Source: CAJWKT01 sp964465375 (GTDB lineage: Bacteria > Pseudomonadota > Gammaproteobacteria > Steroidobacterales > Rariloculaceae). Taken from it: DNA of 30,668 nucleotides. Made by a program: the position numbers and the translations under genes. Below, one piece after another: positions 16,647 to 25,601 of this stretch (positions within the stretch are counted from its first letter, which is position 1; the number at the start of each line of letters is the position of its first letter). The stretch is taken from assembly GCA_964465375.1 (NCBI GenBank), contig CAYXIJ010000025.1, positions 1-30,668 on the forward strand, given 5' to 3'. The notes below the pieces were generated by a model. It was not told where the DNA came from and ran no database searches. It saw nothing but the letters and a program-made list of their open reading frames with translations.

Positions 16647-16676
16647 CTTATACCAAGGCAGATTTTCGAATGTCAA
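16647..16676 (-). promoter_or_regulatory. Sigma-70 promoter for hupB
   Basis: On the minus strand a perfect TTGACA (16676-16671), an 18-base spacer and TATAAG (16652-16647) with an upstream TG in the extended -10 position (TGGTATAAG). The predicted start is near 16640, giving a leader of about 125 bases before the hupB ATG. It lies just downstream of the lon stop at 16692. Confidence 0.7.
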
Positions 16677-16691
16677 CTTAAGATGAAAAAG

Positions 16692-19115
16692 CTAGTGTGG
16701 TAAGTGCGTCTCATCCCCCTCAATTTTTTCCGTCTTAGAATCTTGCTTGCTGTCCCTTCCTTCTTCTTTGCATTCTGGATTGGGCATATGTTGCAATACC
16801 GCTTCAAAGACTTCATCAATCCATTTAACCGGAAGAATAATCAACTTGTCTTTGATGTTCTTCGGAATTTCAGTCAAGTCCTTCTTGTTCTCCTCAGGAA
16901 TCAGAACTGTATCCACCCCACCTCTGTGGGCTGCTAGCAACTTTTCCTTCAAGCCACCAATAGGCAAAACCTCGCCTCGAAGAGTAATTTCGCCGGTCAT
17001 GGCAATGTTAGATCGAACCGGCACCTTGGTCAGGGCAGAGACCAGCGCTGCGCACATCCCAATGCCCGCAGAAGGCCCATCTTTGGGTGTTGATCCCTCG
17101 GGAACGTGGATATGCATATCCAATTCTCGATGGAAATCGGCCTCAATTCCGAGAAAATTGGCGCGGCTTCGTACTACCGTCATTGCAGCCTGAATGGACT
17201 CTTTCATGACATCACCGAGCTGACCTGTATGTATCAACTTGCCCTTTCCTGGAACAACGGCTGATTCAATTGTAAGTAACTCACCTCCGAATTCCGTCCA
17301 AGCTAAGCCGGTTACCTGTCCAATATGATCGCTCTCTTCTGTGCGCCCATAACGGAAACGGGTCACACCTAAGTACTTTGATAAATTTCTGTTTGTTATT
17401 CTCATAGTGTTTTTACGTGGGCGCACCAACAATTTTTTTACTACTTTGCGGCAAATGTTTGCTATTTCGCGCTCTAAATTTCTAACACCAGCTTCTCGTG
17501 TATAGCGGCGAATGATGTCCAAAATAGCCGAGTCAGAAACTCGAAGTTCCTCCTTCTCAATACCATTTTGATTAATTTGCTTGGGAAGTAAGTAACGTTT
17601 GGCAATATTAAGTTTTTCGTTTTCAGTGTAGCCCGACAAACGAATGACTTCCATGCGATCCAGTAAAGGCGCTGGTATGTTTAGCGTATTAGCTGTGCAG
17701 ACAAACATGACTTCCGAGAGATCAAAGTCCACCTCTAGGTAATGGTCTTGGAATGCGCAATTCTGTTCCGGATCTAGCACCTCCAGCAAAGCTGAAGAAG
17801 GATCTCCGCGAAAATCCATGGACATCTTATCAACCTCGTCTAATAAGAAGAGGGGATTGCGCGTTTTCACCTTGCTCATGTTCTGGACTATTTTCCCTGG
17901 CATCGATCCGATATAGGTGCGGCGATGACCCCGAATCTCGGCCTCGTCACGCATACCCCCCAAAGACATTCTCACGAATTTCCGTTTTGTAGCACGAGCA
18001 ATACTCTGCCCAAGAGAGGTTTTACCAACCCCCGGGGGACCTACCAGACAAAGAATTGGCCCCTTTAGTTTCTTGACCCGCTGCTGAACAGCGAGATATT
18101 CAAGAATTCGTTCCTTAACCTTTTCGAGTCCATAGTGGTCATCCTCTAGAACCTGCTCAGCTTCTTGTAAATTCCGGCTGACCTTGCTGCGCCTTTTCCA
18201 AGGAACCTTGAGCAACCAATCGATATAATTTCTGACTACAGTAGCCTCCGCAGACATAGGTGACATGAGTTTTAGCTTATTGAGCTCTGAGGTTACTTTC
18301 TCTTTGCCTTCCTTTGAAAAACCCGCGGTTTCTATTTTCTGTTCCAACTCTGCAAGTTCGTTCGGAGTATCCTCCATTTCGCCCAACTCTTTATGAATCG
18401 CCTTCATCTGTTCATTCAGGTAATACTCACGCTGACTTTTCTCCATCTGCGTTTTCACACGCCCACGAATACGCTTTTCCATCTGCAGCACATCTATTTC
18501 GCCGTCTACTAACCCTAGTATGTGCTCTAAGCGAGTCTGGACATCCTTGATCTCTAGAACTTCTTGTTTGTCTTCTATCTTAAGTGCCATGTGGGCTGCC
18601 ACTGTGTCCGCCAAGCGGCCGGGTTGATCAATACCCGAAAGGGAGGTCAGCATCTCTGGTGGAATTTTTTTATTTAACTTTACATACTGCTCAAAATTCG
18701 AGATAACGGATCGCGCTAATACATCCATCTCCCGCTCATCATGAGCTTCAGCATCTGGAAGGACTTCTATTTTTGCTGAGAAATAGCTGTCAATTTCTAT
18801 GTCACTGAGACGAGCACGCTGACTCCCTTCGACAAGAACCTTAACAGTACCATCTGGCAGTTTTAGCATTTGCAAAATAGTGGCAACAGTACCAATCTGG
18901 TAGATATCCGAGCTAGCAGGTTCATCTATATCTGCTTTTTTTTGAGCAACAAGCAGAACCTCCTTTCCAGATGTCATGGCTTGATCCAGTGCAGCAACCG
19001 ATTTTTCTCTTCCCACGAACAACGGAATAACCATATAGGGATAAACCACCACGTCTCGCAAGGGTAGAATAGGGAGTCGTTGGCCGCTTACAACTTCAGC
19101 ACTACTGGTATCCAT
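16692..19115 (-). CDS. lon: ATP-dependent protease Lon
   Basis: 807 residues from ATG 19115, chosen because AGGAG lies 5 bases upstream; an earlier in-frame ATG at 19151 has no such site. The domains are an N-terminal substrate-recognition domain (about 12-200), a coiled linker, the AAA+ module with Walker A GPPGVGKT (359-366) and Walker B 'LFLLDEVDK', then the protease domain with the catalytic dyad S682 (PKDGPSAGIG) and K723 (GGLKEKLLAA), matching E. coli S679/K722. Lon degrades misfolded and regulatory proteins in the cytoplasm. It follows clpX on the same strand, with a sigma-32-type promoter in the gap, so it should be heat inducible. The C-terminus is extended and charged compared with E. 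coli. Confidence 0.97.
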   Translation of the reverse strand: MDTSSAEVVSGQRLPILPLRDVVVYPYMVIPLFVGREKSVAALDQAMTSGKEVLLVAQKKADIDEPASSDIYQIGTVATILQMLKLPDGTVKVLVEGSQRARLSDIEIDSYFSAKIEVLPDAEAHDEREMDVLARSVISNFEQYVKLNKKIPPEMLTSLSGIDQPGRLADTVAAHMALKIEDKQEVLEIKDVQTRLEHILGLVDGEIDVLQMEKRIRGRVKTQMEKSQREYYLNEQMKAIHKELGEMEDTPNELAELEQKIETAGFSKEGKEKVTSELNKLKLMSPMSAEATVVRNYIDWLLKVPWKRRSKVSRNLQEAEQVLEDDHYGLEKVKERILEYLAVQQRVKKLKGPILCLVGPPGVGKTSLGQSIARATKRKFVRMSLGGMRDEAEIRGHRRTYIGSMPGKIVQNMSKVKTRNPLFLLDEVDKMSMDFRGDPSSALLEVLDPEQNCAFQDHYLEVDFDLSEVMFVCTANTLNIPAPLLDRMEVIRLSGYTENEKLNIAKRYLLPKQINQNGIEKEELRVSDSAILDIIRRYTREAGVRNLEREIANICRKVVKKLLVRPRKNTMRITNRNLSKYLGVTRFRYGRTEESDHIGQVTGLAWTEFGGELLTIESAVVPGKGKLIHTGQLGDVMKESIQAAMTVVRSRANFLGIEADFHRELDMHIHVPEGSTPKDGPSAGIGMCAALVSALTKVPVRSNIAMTGEITLRGEVLPIGGLKEKLLAAHRGGVDTVLIPEENKKDLTEIPKNIKDKLIILPVKWIDEVFEAVLQHMPNPECKEEGRDSKQDSKTEKIEGDETHLPH

Positions 19116-19175
19116 TATTACTCCTGTGAAGCCTATAAATTTGTGCCTCATCTACTTGAGAGGCAACAATCTCAC

Positions 19176-19204
19176 AGATGGGGGCATCAAGAGTTAAACT
19201 CAAG
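19176..19204 (-). promoter_or_regulatory. Sigma-32 (heat-shock) promoter for lon
   Basis: On the minus strand CTTGAGT (19204-19198), a 14-base spacer and CCCCATCT (19183-19176). The -10 is a full match to CCCCATnT and the -35 nearly matches CTTGAAA. The predicted start near 19168 gives a leader of about 50 bases before the lon ATG at 19115. lon is a classical RpoH-regulon gene, which supports the call. Confidence 0.75.
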
Positions 19205-19253
19205 TCCCAAGTTTTTAACGAACCAACAAACAATGACTAATTAGGAAAAAAAC

Positions 19254-20543
19254 TTAACCACTCTTGGCTACAACAGCAGCCGAATCGCTGTTCTCATAGA
19301 TAATATAAGGCCTTGTTTCACCCGTTACGACTGCTTCATCTACGACTACCTTGGTAGCATTTTGCATAGATGGCAAATCATACATGGTGTCAAGTAATAC
19401 ATTCTCGAGAATAGTGCGTAGACCCCGGGCACCCGTTTTGCGCTCCATAGCTCGAATTGCAATTGCCTTAAGCGCATCCTCCCTGAGCTCCAACTCCACA
19501 CCCTCCATATCGAAAAGCTTCCTGTACTGCTTAGTAAGAGCGTTTTTGGGTTCCACTAAAATTTTCACCAACGCATCCTCATCCAACTCTTCAAGTGTAG
19601 CTACTACTGGTAGACGCCCCACAAACTCTGGGATAAGCCCGTATTTAATTAAATCCTCCGGCTCTACATCTCGAAGCAAAAGATCTAAATCTTTTCTGTT
19701 ACTCGGACTTCTTATATCTGCAACAAAACCGATTCCGCTTTTTCTAGAACGATGAACTATAATTTTTTCGAGCCCGGAAAATGCGCCCCCACATATAAAA
19801 AGTATATTGGAGGTATCAACTTGAAGGAACTCCTGCTGAGGATGTTTACGCCCCCCTTGGGGGGGCACTGAAGCAATAGTACCCTCTATCAGTTTAAGTA
19901 GTGCCTGCTGCACACCTTCCCCAGACACATCCCGAGTGATTGAAGGGTTATCAGACTTGCGGGAAATTTTGTCAATTTCATCAATGTAGACAATCCCCGT
20001 CTTTGCTTTTTCCACATCATAATCACATTGTTGTAGCAACTTCTGGATAATATTCTCCACATCCTCACCGACATAACCCGCCTCCGTCAAAGTTGTAGCA
20101 TCTGCGATAGTGAATGGAACATCTAAAAGACGTGCTAAAGTTTCTGCCAGTAAAGTTTTGCCGCATCCGGTAGGGCCTATTAGTAGAATATTGCTCTTCG
20201 CAAGCTCAATATCTTCTTCTCCTCTCTCGCCGCCCCGAATCTCTAATCGTTTGTAATGATTATAAACAGCGACCGAAAGTACCTTCTTCGCACCCTCTTG
20301 CCCAATAACATACTGATCCAGGATGGTCTTGATTTCTTGGGGCTTGGGAAGCTTATCTCTATTTTTGTCCCCGCTATCATCAAGCTCTTCACGAATAATA
20401 TCGTTACAAAGCTCAACACACTCATCGCATACAAAGACAGAAGGTCCCGCAATTAGCTTACGAACTTCATGCTGGCTCTTACCGCAAAACGAGCAATACA
20501 GCAGCTTTCCTTCATCAGCCTTGTTGCGAGAATCATCATTCAT
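19254..20543 (-). CDS. clpX: ATP-dependent Clp protease, ATP-binding subunit ClpX
   Basis: 429 residues, usual length. The N-terminal zinc-binding domain has four cysteines (C17, C20, C39, C42). The AAA+ module carries Walker A GPTGCGKT (123-130), Walker B 'IVYIDEIDK' and the 'GYVGEDVE' pore loop. The C-terminal domain contains 'RKTGARGLR' (sensor 2). An IGF-type ClpP-docking loop is expected near 'SGIGFVADI'. ClpX unfolds tagged substrates and feeds them to ClpP. The ATG at 20543 has AGAGGG about 8 bases upstream. It follows clpP by 116 bases with a possible terminator between, and precedes lon. Confidence 0.97.
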   Translation of the reverse strand: MNDDSRNKADEGKLLYCSFCGKSQHEVRKLIAGPSVFVCDECVELCNDIIREELDDSGDKNRDKLPKPQEIKTILDQYVIGQEGAKKVLSVAVYNHYKRLEIRGGERGEEDIELAKSNILLIGPTGCGKTLLAETLARLLDVPFTIADATTLTEAGYVGEDVENIIQKLLQQCDYDVEKAKTGIVYIDEIDKISRKSDNPSITRDVSGEGVQQALLKLIEGTIASVPPQGGRKHPQQEFLQVDTSNILFICGGAFSGLEKIIVHRSRKSGIGFVADIRSPSNRKDLDLLLRDVEPEDLIKYGLIPEFVGRLPVVATLEELDEDALVKILVEPKNALTKQYRKLFDMEGVELELREDALKAIAIRAMERKTGARGLRTILENVLLDTMYDLPSMQNATKVVVDEAVVTGETRPYIIYENSDSAAVVAKSG

Positions 20544-20609
20544 GTTGCTGCCCTCTGCCTATATATCGGGTTTCTGGGCGGCCTTATATCACTAGTAGAG
20601 CACATCTGC

Positions 20610-20639
20610 AAAAAACCACCTTCCCCTGAGGGTTAAAGG
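20610..20639 (-). terminator. Possible terminator or attenuator between clpP and clpX
   Basis: On the minus strand, 20 bases after the clpP stop, CCTT-TAA-CCC-TCA-GGG-G-AAGG can fold as an interrupted hairpin, followed by TGG and a run of six T (615-610 of the 20-kb range). The bulged stem makes it weak, so partial read-through into clpX is likely. Confidence 0.35.
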
Positions 20640-20659
20640 AAATCTGAGGATGACCTGGT

Positions 20660-21283
20660 TTATTCCTCTCCGCTACTAACTTCAAGTCTCTTTTCAAGTA
20701 CAGTGTCAATTAGGCCATATTCAACAGCCGCCGCCGCATCCATAAAATTATCCCGATCACTATCTTGCTGGATCTGCTTCAGGGTACGGCCTGTATGTTT
20801 TGCTAATATGTCGTTTAGTCGTGAGCGAATCTTAAGTACTTCTCTTGCCTGAATATCAATGTCAGCAGCTTGACCCTGAAAGCCCCCACTTGGCTGGTGA
20901 ATCATGATGCGAGAATGGGGCAAACAGAAACGTTTCCCGTTTGCACCCCCTGCTAACAAAACTGCTCCCATACTAGCTGCTTGACCGATGCATATCGTAC
21001 TTACTTCGGGCTTTATGAATTGCATAGTGTCATAGATAGAAAGACCCGCCGTAACTACACCACCCGGGGAATTAATGTATAGATGAATATCTTTGTCTGC
21101 GTCCTCAGATTCCAAAAACAGTAGTTGAGCTACTACCAAATTGGCTACTTGGTCATCTATGCCGCCAATCACAAAAACCACGCGATCTTTAAGTAGTCGT
21201 GAGTAGATATCGTAGGCACGCTCACCACGTGCAGTCTGCTCTACAACCATAGGTACTAAATTTAGTCCTTTTATACTCACCAT
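20660..21283 (-). CDS. clpP: ATP-dependent Clp protease, proteolytic subunit ClpP
   Basis: 207 residues from ATG 21283, the same length as E. coli ClpP. GAGGGAG precedes this ATG closely (3 bases). A TTG six codons upstream (21301) also has an AGAAGG site and would give 213 residues. The catalytic triad is visible: S104 (GQAASMGA), H129 (MIHQPSGG) and D178 (DSDRDNF), numbered from the ATG. ClpP forms a 14-subunit barrel that degrades substrates delivered by ClpX or ClpA. It is downstream of tig and upstream of clpX, the conserved order. Confidence 0.96.
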   Translation of the reverse strand: MVSIKGLNLVPMVVEQTARGERAYDIYSRLLKDRVVFVIGGIDDQVANLVVAQLLFLESEDADKDIHLYINSPGGVVTAGLSIYDTMQFIKPEVSTICIGQAASMGAVLLAGGANGKRFCLPHSRIMIHQPSGGFQGQAADIDIQAREVLKIRSRLNDILAKHTGRTLKQIQQDSDRDNFMDAAAAVEYGLIDTVLEKRLEVSSGEE

Positions 21284-21370
21284 CCACTCCCTCTTAGGCA
21301 ACTTAAGCCTTCTGTCAGTCCTCTAGTAATCGTAATGCCACCCAGAATTAACAACCGGATCTGAGTATCA

Positions 21371-22657
21371 TTACATCATAAATTTCTTAAATTCTACCGA
21401 TTTATTTTTCGTCTTAGCGTGCTCCATAAGACAATCTACAACTTGATCCTCCAATACACTAGATTCAATCTGAGCCATTAACTCCCGATTTGAGCGATAT
21501 GCCCTAGCCATCTCCTCAGGGTTATCAAATGCTGCTGTAATCTCATCGATACGACCATCTACCTGGTCGCGGTTAACCTCGATACCCTGCTCTGTAATAA
21601 GATTTTGCACCAAAAGTGCTAGCGCTACTCGCCGCTCAGCTGCGGCCTGAAAATTTTCCCTAGGAGGAGCTTTCTCCGGATCCTCTATACCCAAACGCCT
21701 CATTCCTTCGGCCTGCAAACTGGATACCTCTTGTTCCACTAGCGCCCGTGGCACCTCTACACTGTTCATCTTGAGTAACGCGTCGAGCGCTCTACGCTTA
21801 ACCTCAGCCTTTACGCGTTGCTCCAATTCTCGCTCCATGTTGCTCGTGACAGTAGAACGTAAAGCCTGCAAACCCCCTTCTTTAATACCAAAAGCATCTA
21901 AAAATTCGTCATTTATCTCTGGAAGAATCTTTTCTTCCACCCTATGAATCGTAATATCAAAAACGGCTTTTTTTCCTCCCAACTCAGCCGCCGGGTAATC
22001 CTTAGGAAATTTAACCTTGGCTTTTTTGGACTGTCCCGCCATTACCCCCTTAAGTGCATTCTCAAAACCCTCTAAAACCTGTCCAGCTCCTATCTCAACG
22101 GGCACTTCGGTACCCTCACCGCCCTCAAATACCTGATTGCTAATCGTACCCACAAAATCAATGATCACCCGATCACCTAATTTTGCTTCGCGATCGACCG
22201 ATTGCCAAGAAGCCTTTTGGTCCTTGAGTTTATCAATCATCGCATCCGTGTCAGCCTCTGTAATCTGCACCACAGGCTTCTCGACGGAAAGTCCATCCAA
22301 AGTTTTAAGCTTAACTTCAGGATAGACCTCAAATGTTGCACGATAGCTAAAATAATCATCGTCCCGATCAGTGAGATGCTCGATTTGAGGGTTACCCGCT
22401 GGATTAAGATTCTCCTGCTCTAATGCCTGGGTAAAACTTGAACGAACTGTATCCGAGATTACCTCCTGGCGTACCTGATCACCGAAACGTTGCCGTACAA
22501 CTTTTGCAGGAATCCTCCCTGGCCGAAAACCTTTCAGCTTAGCGGTCTTACTGACCCGGATAAGCCGAGAACTCACCTCTCCATCAATTTCTGCCACAGG
22601 AACACGGACAGTTAAACAACGCTCCAGTCCACGACGTTTCTCTAAGGACACATTCAA
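21371..22657 (-). CDS. tig: Trigger factor, ribosome-associated chaperone
   Basis: 428 residues (E. coli 432). The N-terminal ribosome-binding signature GFRPGRIP is at 43-50, followed by an FKBP-type isomerase domain (about 155-245) and the long alpha-helical C-terminal arms (about 250-420). It binds near the ribosome exit tunnel and shields nascent chains. The start is TTG at 22657: the resulting N-terminus MNVSLE aligns with E. coli MQVSVE, and GGGGAG lies 4 bases upstream. An ATG overlapping this start is out of frame. The gene is 87 bases downstream of tRNA-Leu and 69-87 bases upstream of clpP. Confidence 0.96.
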   Translation of the reverse strand: MNVSLEKRRGLERCLTVRVPVAEIDGEVSSRLIRVSKTAKLKGFRPGRIPAKVVRQRFGDQVRQEVISDTVRSSFTQALEQENLNPAGNPQIEHLTDRDDDYFSYRATFEVYPEVKLKTLDGLSVEKPVVQITEADTDAMIDKLKDQKASWQSVDREAKLGDRVIIDFVGTISNQVFEGGEGTEVPVEIGAGQVLEGFENALKGVMAGQSKKAKVKFPKDYPAAELGGKKAVFDITIHRVEEKILPEINDEFLDAFGIKEGGLQALRSTVTSNMERELEQRVKAEVKRRALDALLKMNSVEVPRALVEQEVSSLQAEGMRRLGIEDPEKAPPRENFQAAAERRVALALLVQNLITEQGIEVNRDQVDGRIDEITAAFDNPEEMARAYRSNRELMAQIESSVLEDQVVDCLMEHAKTKNKSVEFKKFMM

Positions 22658-22683
22658 ATCAACTCCCCTCTAGCTTAAAATTT

Positions 22684-22698
22684 CCCAATCCCATTGGG
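22684..22698 (-). terminator. Short hairpin between tRNA-Leu and tig
   Basis: CCCAAT-GGG-ATTGGG on the minus strand is a perfect 6-bp stem with a 3-base loop, followed by AAATTTT. It lies 46 bases after the tRNA-Leu 3' end and 26 bases before the tig start. It may terminate the tRNA transcript partly, but the T-run is short. Confidence 0.3.
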
Positions 22699-22744
22699 GC
22701 AATACTGCTACCTAACCACCGAAGCAAACTCCTTCAACCGATAG

Positions 22745-22827
<83 letters not shown>

Positions 22828-22848
22828 CACAACCGTCTATTAGGCGCT

Positions 22849-22878
22849 ATTATAGCCAACTACACCTAGTACCCAGAA
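22849..22878 (-). promoter_or_regulatory. Promoter for tRNA-Leu (perfect -10)
   Basis: TATAAT at 22854-22849 on the minus strand lies 22 bases before the tRNA 5' end and is followed by a GC-rich discriminator (AGCGCC), typical of stringently controlled stable-RNA promoters. The best -35 is the poor TTCTGG (22878-22873, 18-base spacer). Confidence 0.45.
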
Positions 22879-22924
22879 CCAATTAACAACGCCTCTACTG
22901 AGGCTCTAAAACTTAAGGACCTTT

Positions 22925-24205
22925 TTGATAGCAGTGATTACGAATTCGCTGCCCTTTATGTCGCGCCCACATGCCTGGCTAGAACTTCAAGCCTGGGGTG
23001 CGCTGGCCGTACCGACAGGTTTGTTGGCTGGAGGTGTAGTTGGGGTATTAATCAATACGACCTTCGTCAACGGCATCTCTGATTGGAATCTTGCTATAGC
23101 TACAGCTCTGGTTACTGGTGCGGGGCCGTTAGCCAATGTTTTCAGCGCTGCGTGGTCCAAGTGGAGCGAGGGAAGAGAAAAGGTAGCTGCGCTCACATTA
23201 CTCAAGGCACTTTTCACCATTTGCCTTTTTGTTATTCCTCTGGCTCCAATTAACCACATCGGCCTCTTCATTCTTGTGGTAGCAGTACTTGGAGCGCAAA
23301 TATTTTGGGCCGGAATAGTGACTATTCGAGCAATTGTCTGGAGAGCCAATTACTCAAGGACAGCGCGTACCACATTTGCTGCACAAACTCAGATAATTGT
23401 ATCTATCGTGATGTCCCTCGTCGGAGCTGCCGCTGGATTAGCACTTGATTTAAATATCAATAACTTCCGCTGGATATTTTTTGGCTCAGCAGTATTTTCC
23501 CTTCTAGGTGTCTTTAGTTTCAAGCGTGTACGTGTGCGCCGTCAAAAACAACTACTAGCCGCGGAAAAAAGAATCAAGGATAGCCGGATATTCCGGCTTG
23601 GAAATGTATTCCAAGTGCTCCGGGATGATGTTATCTATCGAAAATATCTCCTCTGGCAATTTATTTTTGGTTCTGGAAACTTGATGACGATAGCGCCGCT
23701 GATTTTAGTCTTGACCTACAACATGGGGGTACCAAAACTGACTCAGATACTGATCACTGCTTCAGTACCAACCATCCTTATGCCAGCTACTACACCTTTC
23801 TGGGCTAGCGCTCTAGCTACTCGCCATGTAGTTGCATTTCGAGCTCTAAACAGTAGAGTTTTCGTTTTGGCCTCAGCGACCATTTTTTTTGGTGGGATCT
23901 TTCAATCACTGTGGCTTCTCTGGATCTCTGCTGTGCTCATCGGTGTCGCATTTGGGGGTGGGATGCTCATTTGGAATTTGGGGCACAATGATTTTGCCCC
24001 GCAGGAGCGAAATGTTGAATACATGAGTGTGCATGTTACTCTCACCGGGATTCGGGGGCTGATCGCTCCGCTAATTGGGGTCAGTTTCTACGGGCTTCTT
24101 GAATTTTATAAGCCTGGAACAGGACCTTGGGCACTATCTTTACCGTTTGTCCTCACACTTTGTGGGTCTTGTGGCTTTCACTGGCTATACAACACGATAA
24201 AGTAG
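22925..24205 (+). CDS. Major facilitator superfamily transporter
   Basis: 426 residues with about 11-12 hydrophobic segments split by a basic central loop (about 200-225: FKRVRVRRQKQ...), the usual 6+6 MFS arrangement. The N-terminal half has a loop 'SKWSEGREK' after the second helix that resembles the MFS motif-A position. The start is TTG at 22925 with AAGGA 5 bases upstream; a later in-frame ATG at 22958 is an alternative. No substrate can be assigned. It stands alone, divergent from tRNA-Leu/tig and convergent with the DUF6152 gene. Confidence 0.75.
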   Translation: MIAVITNSLPFMSRPHAWLELQAWGALAVPTGLLAGGVVGVLINTTFVNGISDWNLAIATALVTGAGPLANVFSAAWSKWSEGREKVAALTLLKALFTICLFVIPLAPINHIGLFILVVAVLGAQIFWAGIVTIRAIVWRANYSRTARTTFAAQTQIIVSIVMSLVGAAAGLALDLNINNFRWIFFGSAVFSLLGVFSFKRVRVRRQKQLLAAEKRIKDSRIFRLGNVFQVLRDDVIYRKYLLWQFIFGSGNLMTIAPLILVLTYNMGVPKLTQILITASVPTILMPATTPFWASALATRHVVAFRALNSRVFVLASATIFFGGIFQSLWLLWISAVLIGVAFGGGMLIWNLGHNDFAPQERNVEYMSVHVTLTGIRGLIAPLIGVSFYGLLEFYKPGTGPWALSLPFVLTLCGSCGFHWLYNTIK

Positions 24206-24225
24206 CTTGAACTAGCTCAAGGTAC
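24202..24225. terminator. Hairpin between the convergent MFS and DUF6152 genes
   Basis: GTAGCTTGA (24202-24210) and TCAAGGTAC (24217-24225) pair with a single mismatch around a 6-base loop, and overlap the MFS stop codon. On the minus strand a short TTTA follows. It may end both converging transcripts, but the T-runs are weak. Confidence 0.35.
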
Positions 24226-24261
24226 ACTCCTGATTCATATTTGTTGGCACAAAAAAGAGCG

Positions 24262-24816
24262 TCACTCCGGTGGAGACCAAACTCCTATATCCATGAATTC
24301 ACGCTGAAGTATACCGAGCGTTGCTGCGTCTAGAATAAAGCATCCATTTTGGATGTCTTCACACTGCACGCCCAATTCTTCAACTCGTGACCGCCATTCA
24401 CGGTCTGGCGGCTGCCCCTGACCGAAAATAAGCTGGGTATCATCCTCAACTGCTTGACCATAAACCAAAATACTGCGCCAGCGGGCGATGGGCCGACCGT
24501 TTCGGGCTGCAAAACCACTCATCCTGACCTTGGCGCCAACTGGAATGCTATCACTATGCCAGCCCGCCTTAGAAAGACTTGCAACGGGATTAGATTCAAA
24601 AACCCAATCGCTGGTCTGTCCGTTAGGATCCATCACCTGAACTCTGAAATAGGAATGAGGATTGATTAGTCGGACGCCCGTCAAAAAACCCTCCACTGAC
24701 ACAATCTCACGAGAATCAAAAAATGTTGGGAAAGCATGGTGTGCAAAAATTGGAAAACTCGTGGCCAACAATAGAGCACCAAAGAATGCCGCTGAAAATG
24801 TGTGTGGAAACTTCAT
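24262..24816 (-). CDS. Secreted DUF6152-family protein
   Basis: 184 residues. A signal peptide (1-25, ending FPIFA) is followed by HHAF, which becomes the mature N-terminus, then a small beta-domain with 'INPHSYF' (51-57), 'DWVFESNP' and 'GWHSDSIPVGAKVRMSGF', all typical of DUF6152. Function is unknown; the domain looks like an OB-type fold. The paired histidines at the mature N-terminus are characteristic and could bind metal, which is my inference. The C-terminal part (about 125-184) with two cysteines is an extension beyond the common domain. AAGGAG precedes the ATG by 9 bases. It lies 26 bases downstream of the companion lipoprotein gene, probably in one operon. Confidence 0.72.
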   Translation of the reverse strand: MKFPHTFSAAFFGALLLATSFPIFAHHAFPTFFDSREIVSVEGFLTGVRLINPHSYFRVQVMDPNGQTSDWVFESNPVASLSKAGWHSDSIPVGAKVRMSGFAARNGRPIARWRSILVYGQAVEDDTQLIFGQGQPPDREWRSRVEELGVQCEDIQNGCFILDAATLGILQREFMDIGVWSPPE

Positions 24817-24842
24817 TTAAGTCTTCTCCTTTAGCGCTGAGA

Positions 24843-25601
24843 TCAGCCTTCAGTAAAAAACGCGTCTAAATCCTGCTCTCCGAAAAATAAATCCATTTGA
24901 TCTACACATTCCCAGGGATTGATATAGGCACTAGGATCCCAGGTCCATTCACGGCGGGTCAGAATAAATGGCTCCGTGTAATACACAGGATCATCAAGCA
25001 TGACATCCAGCAGCAAGTCCCGGCCATTAGGGCTCGGCCAGTAGCGCTCTACGACTCGAGCCTGATCACTGACTGGACCACGGGTCACACGAAAGAAGGA
25101 CTCTGCTAGATGCGTAGTTTCGATGACCAGAGTATCTCCCTGCCATCGCCCTACAGAATATCCATGGATAGTATGAGGCGTATCCGGGGGTGGTGGCTGC
25201 CCGTCCATGTGAATGGTACGCACAACCCCCCAATACTCGTAATGCATGCTGATGACATTCTCTAATTGAATAATTTCCATAGGTTTGAAGGCACGAAACA
25301 ACAGCCTGACCAAGCTGTCTTGCTCGCACCGTAAACCCGGATCATCGTTGGCTTCATAAGATTGCCACTTGTCATTACCTTCTTCACTGAGTGGAAAATT
25401 TGTACAGTCTGAGTTCCATTCACCGTTAACTACACCACCATCACAAGAAGCAACTGGGCGTCCCACGCCTGTGTACATACCGAAAATACTGTGAGATGGT
25501 GGCAAGCTAGCCTCATCCAAATTAATGATTTCAGGATCCTCTGAAACGCAAGCGGTTCCTAGGCCAAGCCACCCGATCAAGATTATTAAGCTCCTCCTCA
25601 T
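24843..25601 (-). CDS. Predicted lipoprotein, companion of DUF6152
   Basis: 252 residues from ATG 25601, chosen because a perfect GGAGGT lies 7 bases upstream; the earlier ATG at 25616 overlaps that ribosome site. The signal ends in a lipobox-like LGTAC with lipidation likely at C18. The body contains 'RTIHMDG' (about 128-134) and 'VGRWQGDTLVIETT' (about 150-163), a pattern I associate with uncharacterised secreted proteins often found beside DUF6152 genes. Four further cysteines in the N-terminal half could form disulfides. No catalytic motif is recognised, so the function is unknown. Confidence 0.65.
   Translation of the reverse strand: MRRSLIILIGWLGLGTACVSEDPEIINLDEASLPPSHSIFGMYTGVGRPVASCDGGVVNGEWNSDCTNFPLSEEGNDKWQSYEANDDPGLRCEQDSLVRLLFRAFKPMEIIQLENVISMHYEYWGVVRTIHMDGQPPPPDTPHTIHGYSVGRWQGDTLVIETTHLAESFFRVTRGPVSDQARVVERYWPSPNGRDLLLDVMLDDPVYYTEPFILTRREWTWDPSAYINPWECVDQMDLFFGEQDLDAFFTEG

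Noticed and set aside
22987..23349. 120-codon open frame opposite the MFS gene
   Set aside because: It is antisense to membrane-segment codons, which often leave long open frames on the other strand; no own signals.
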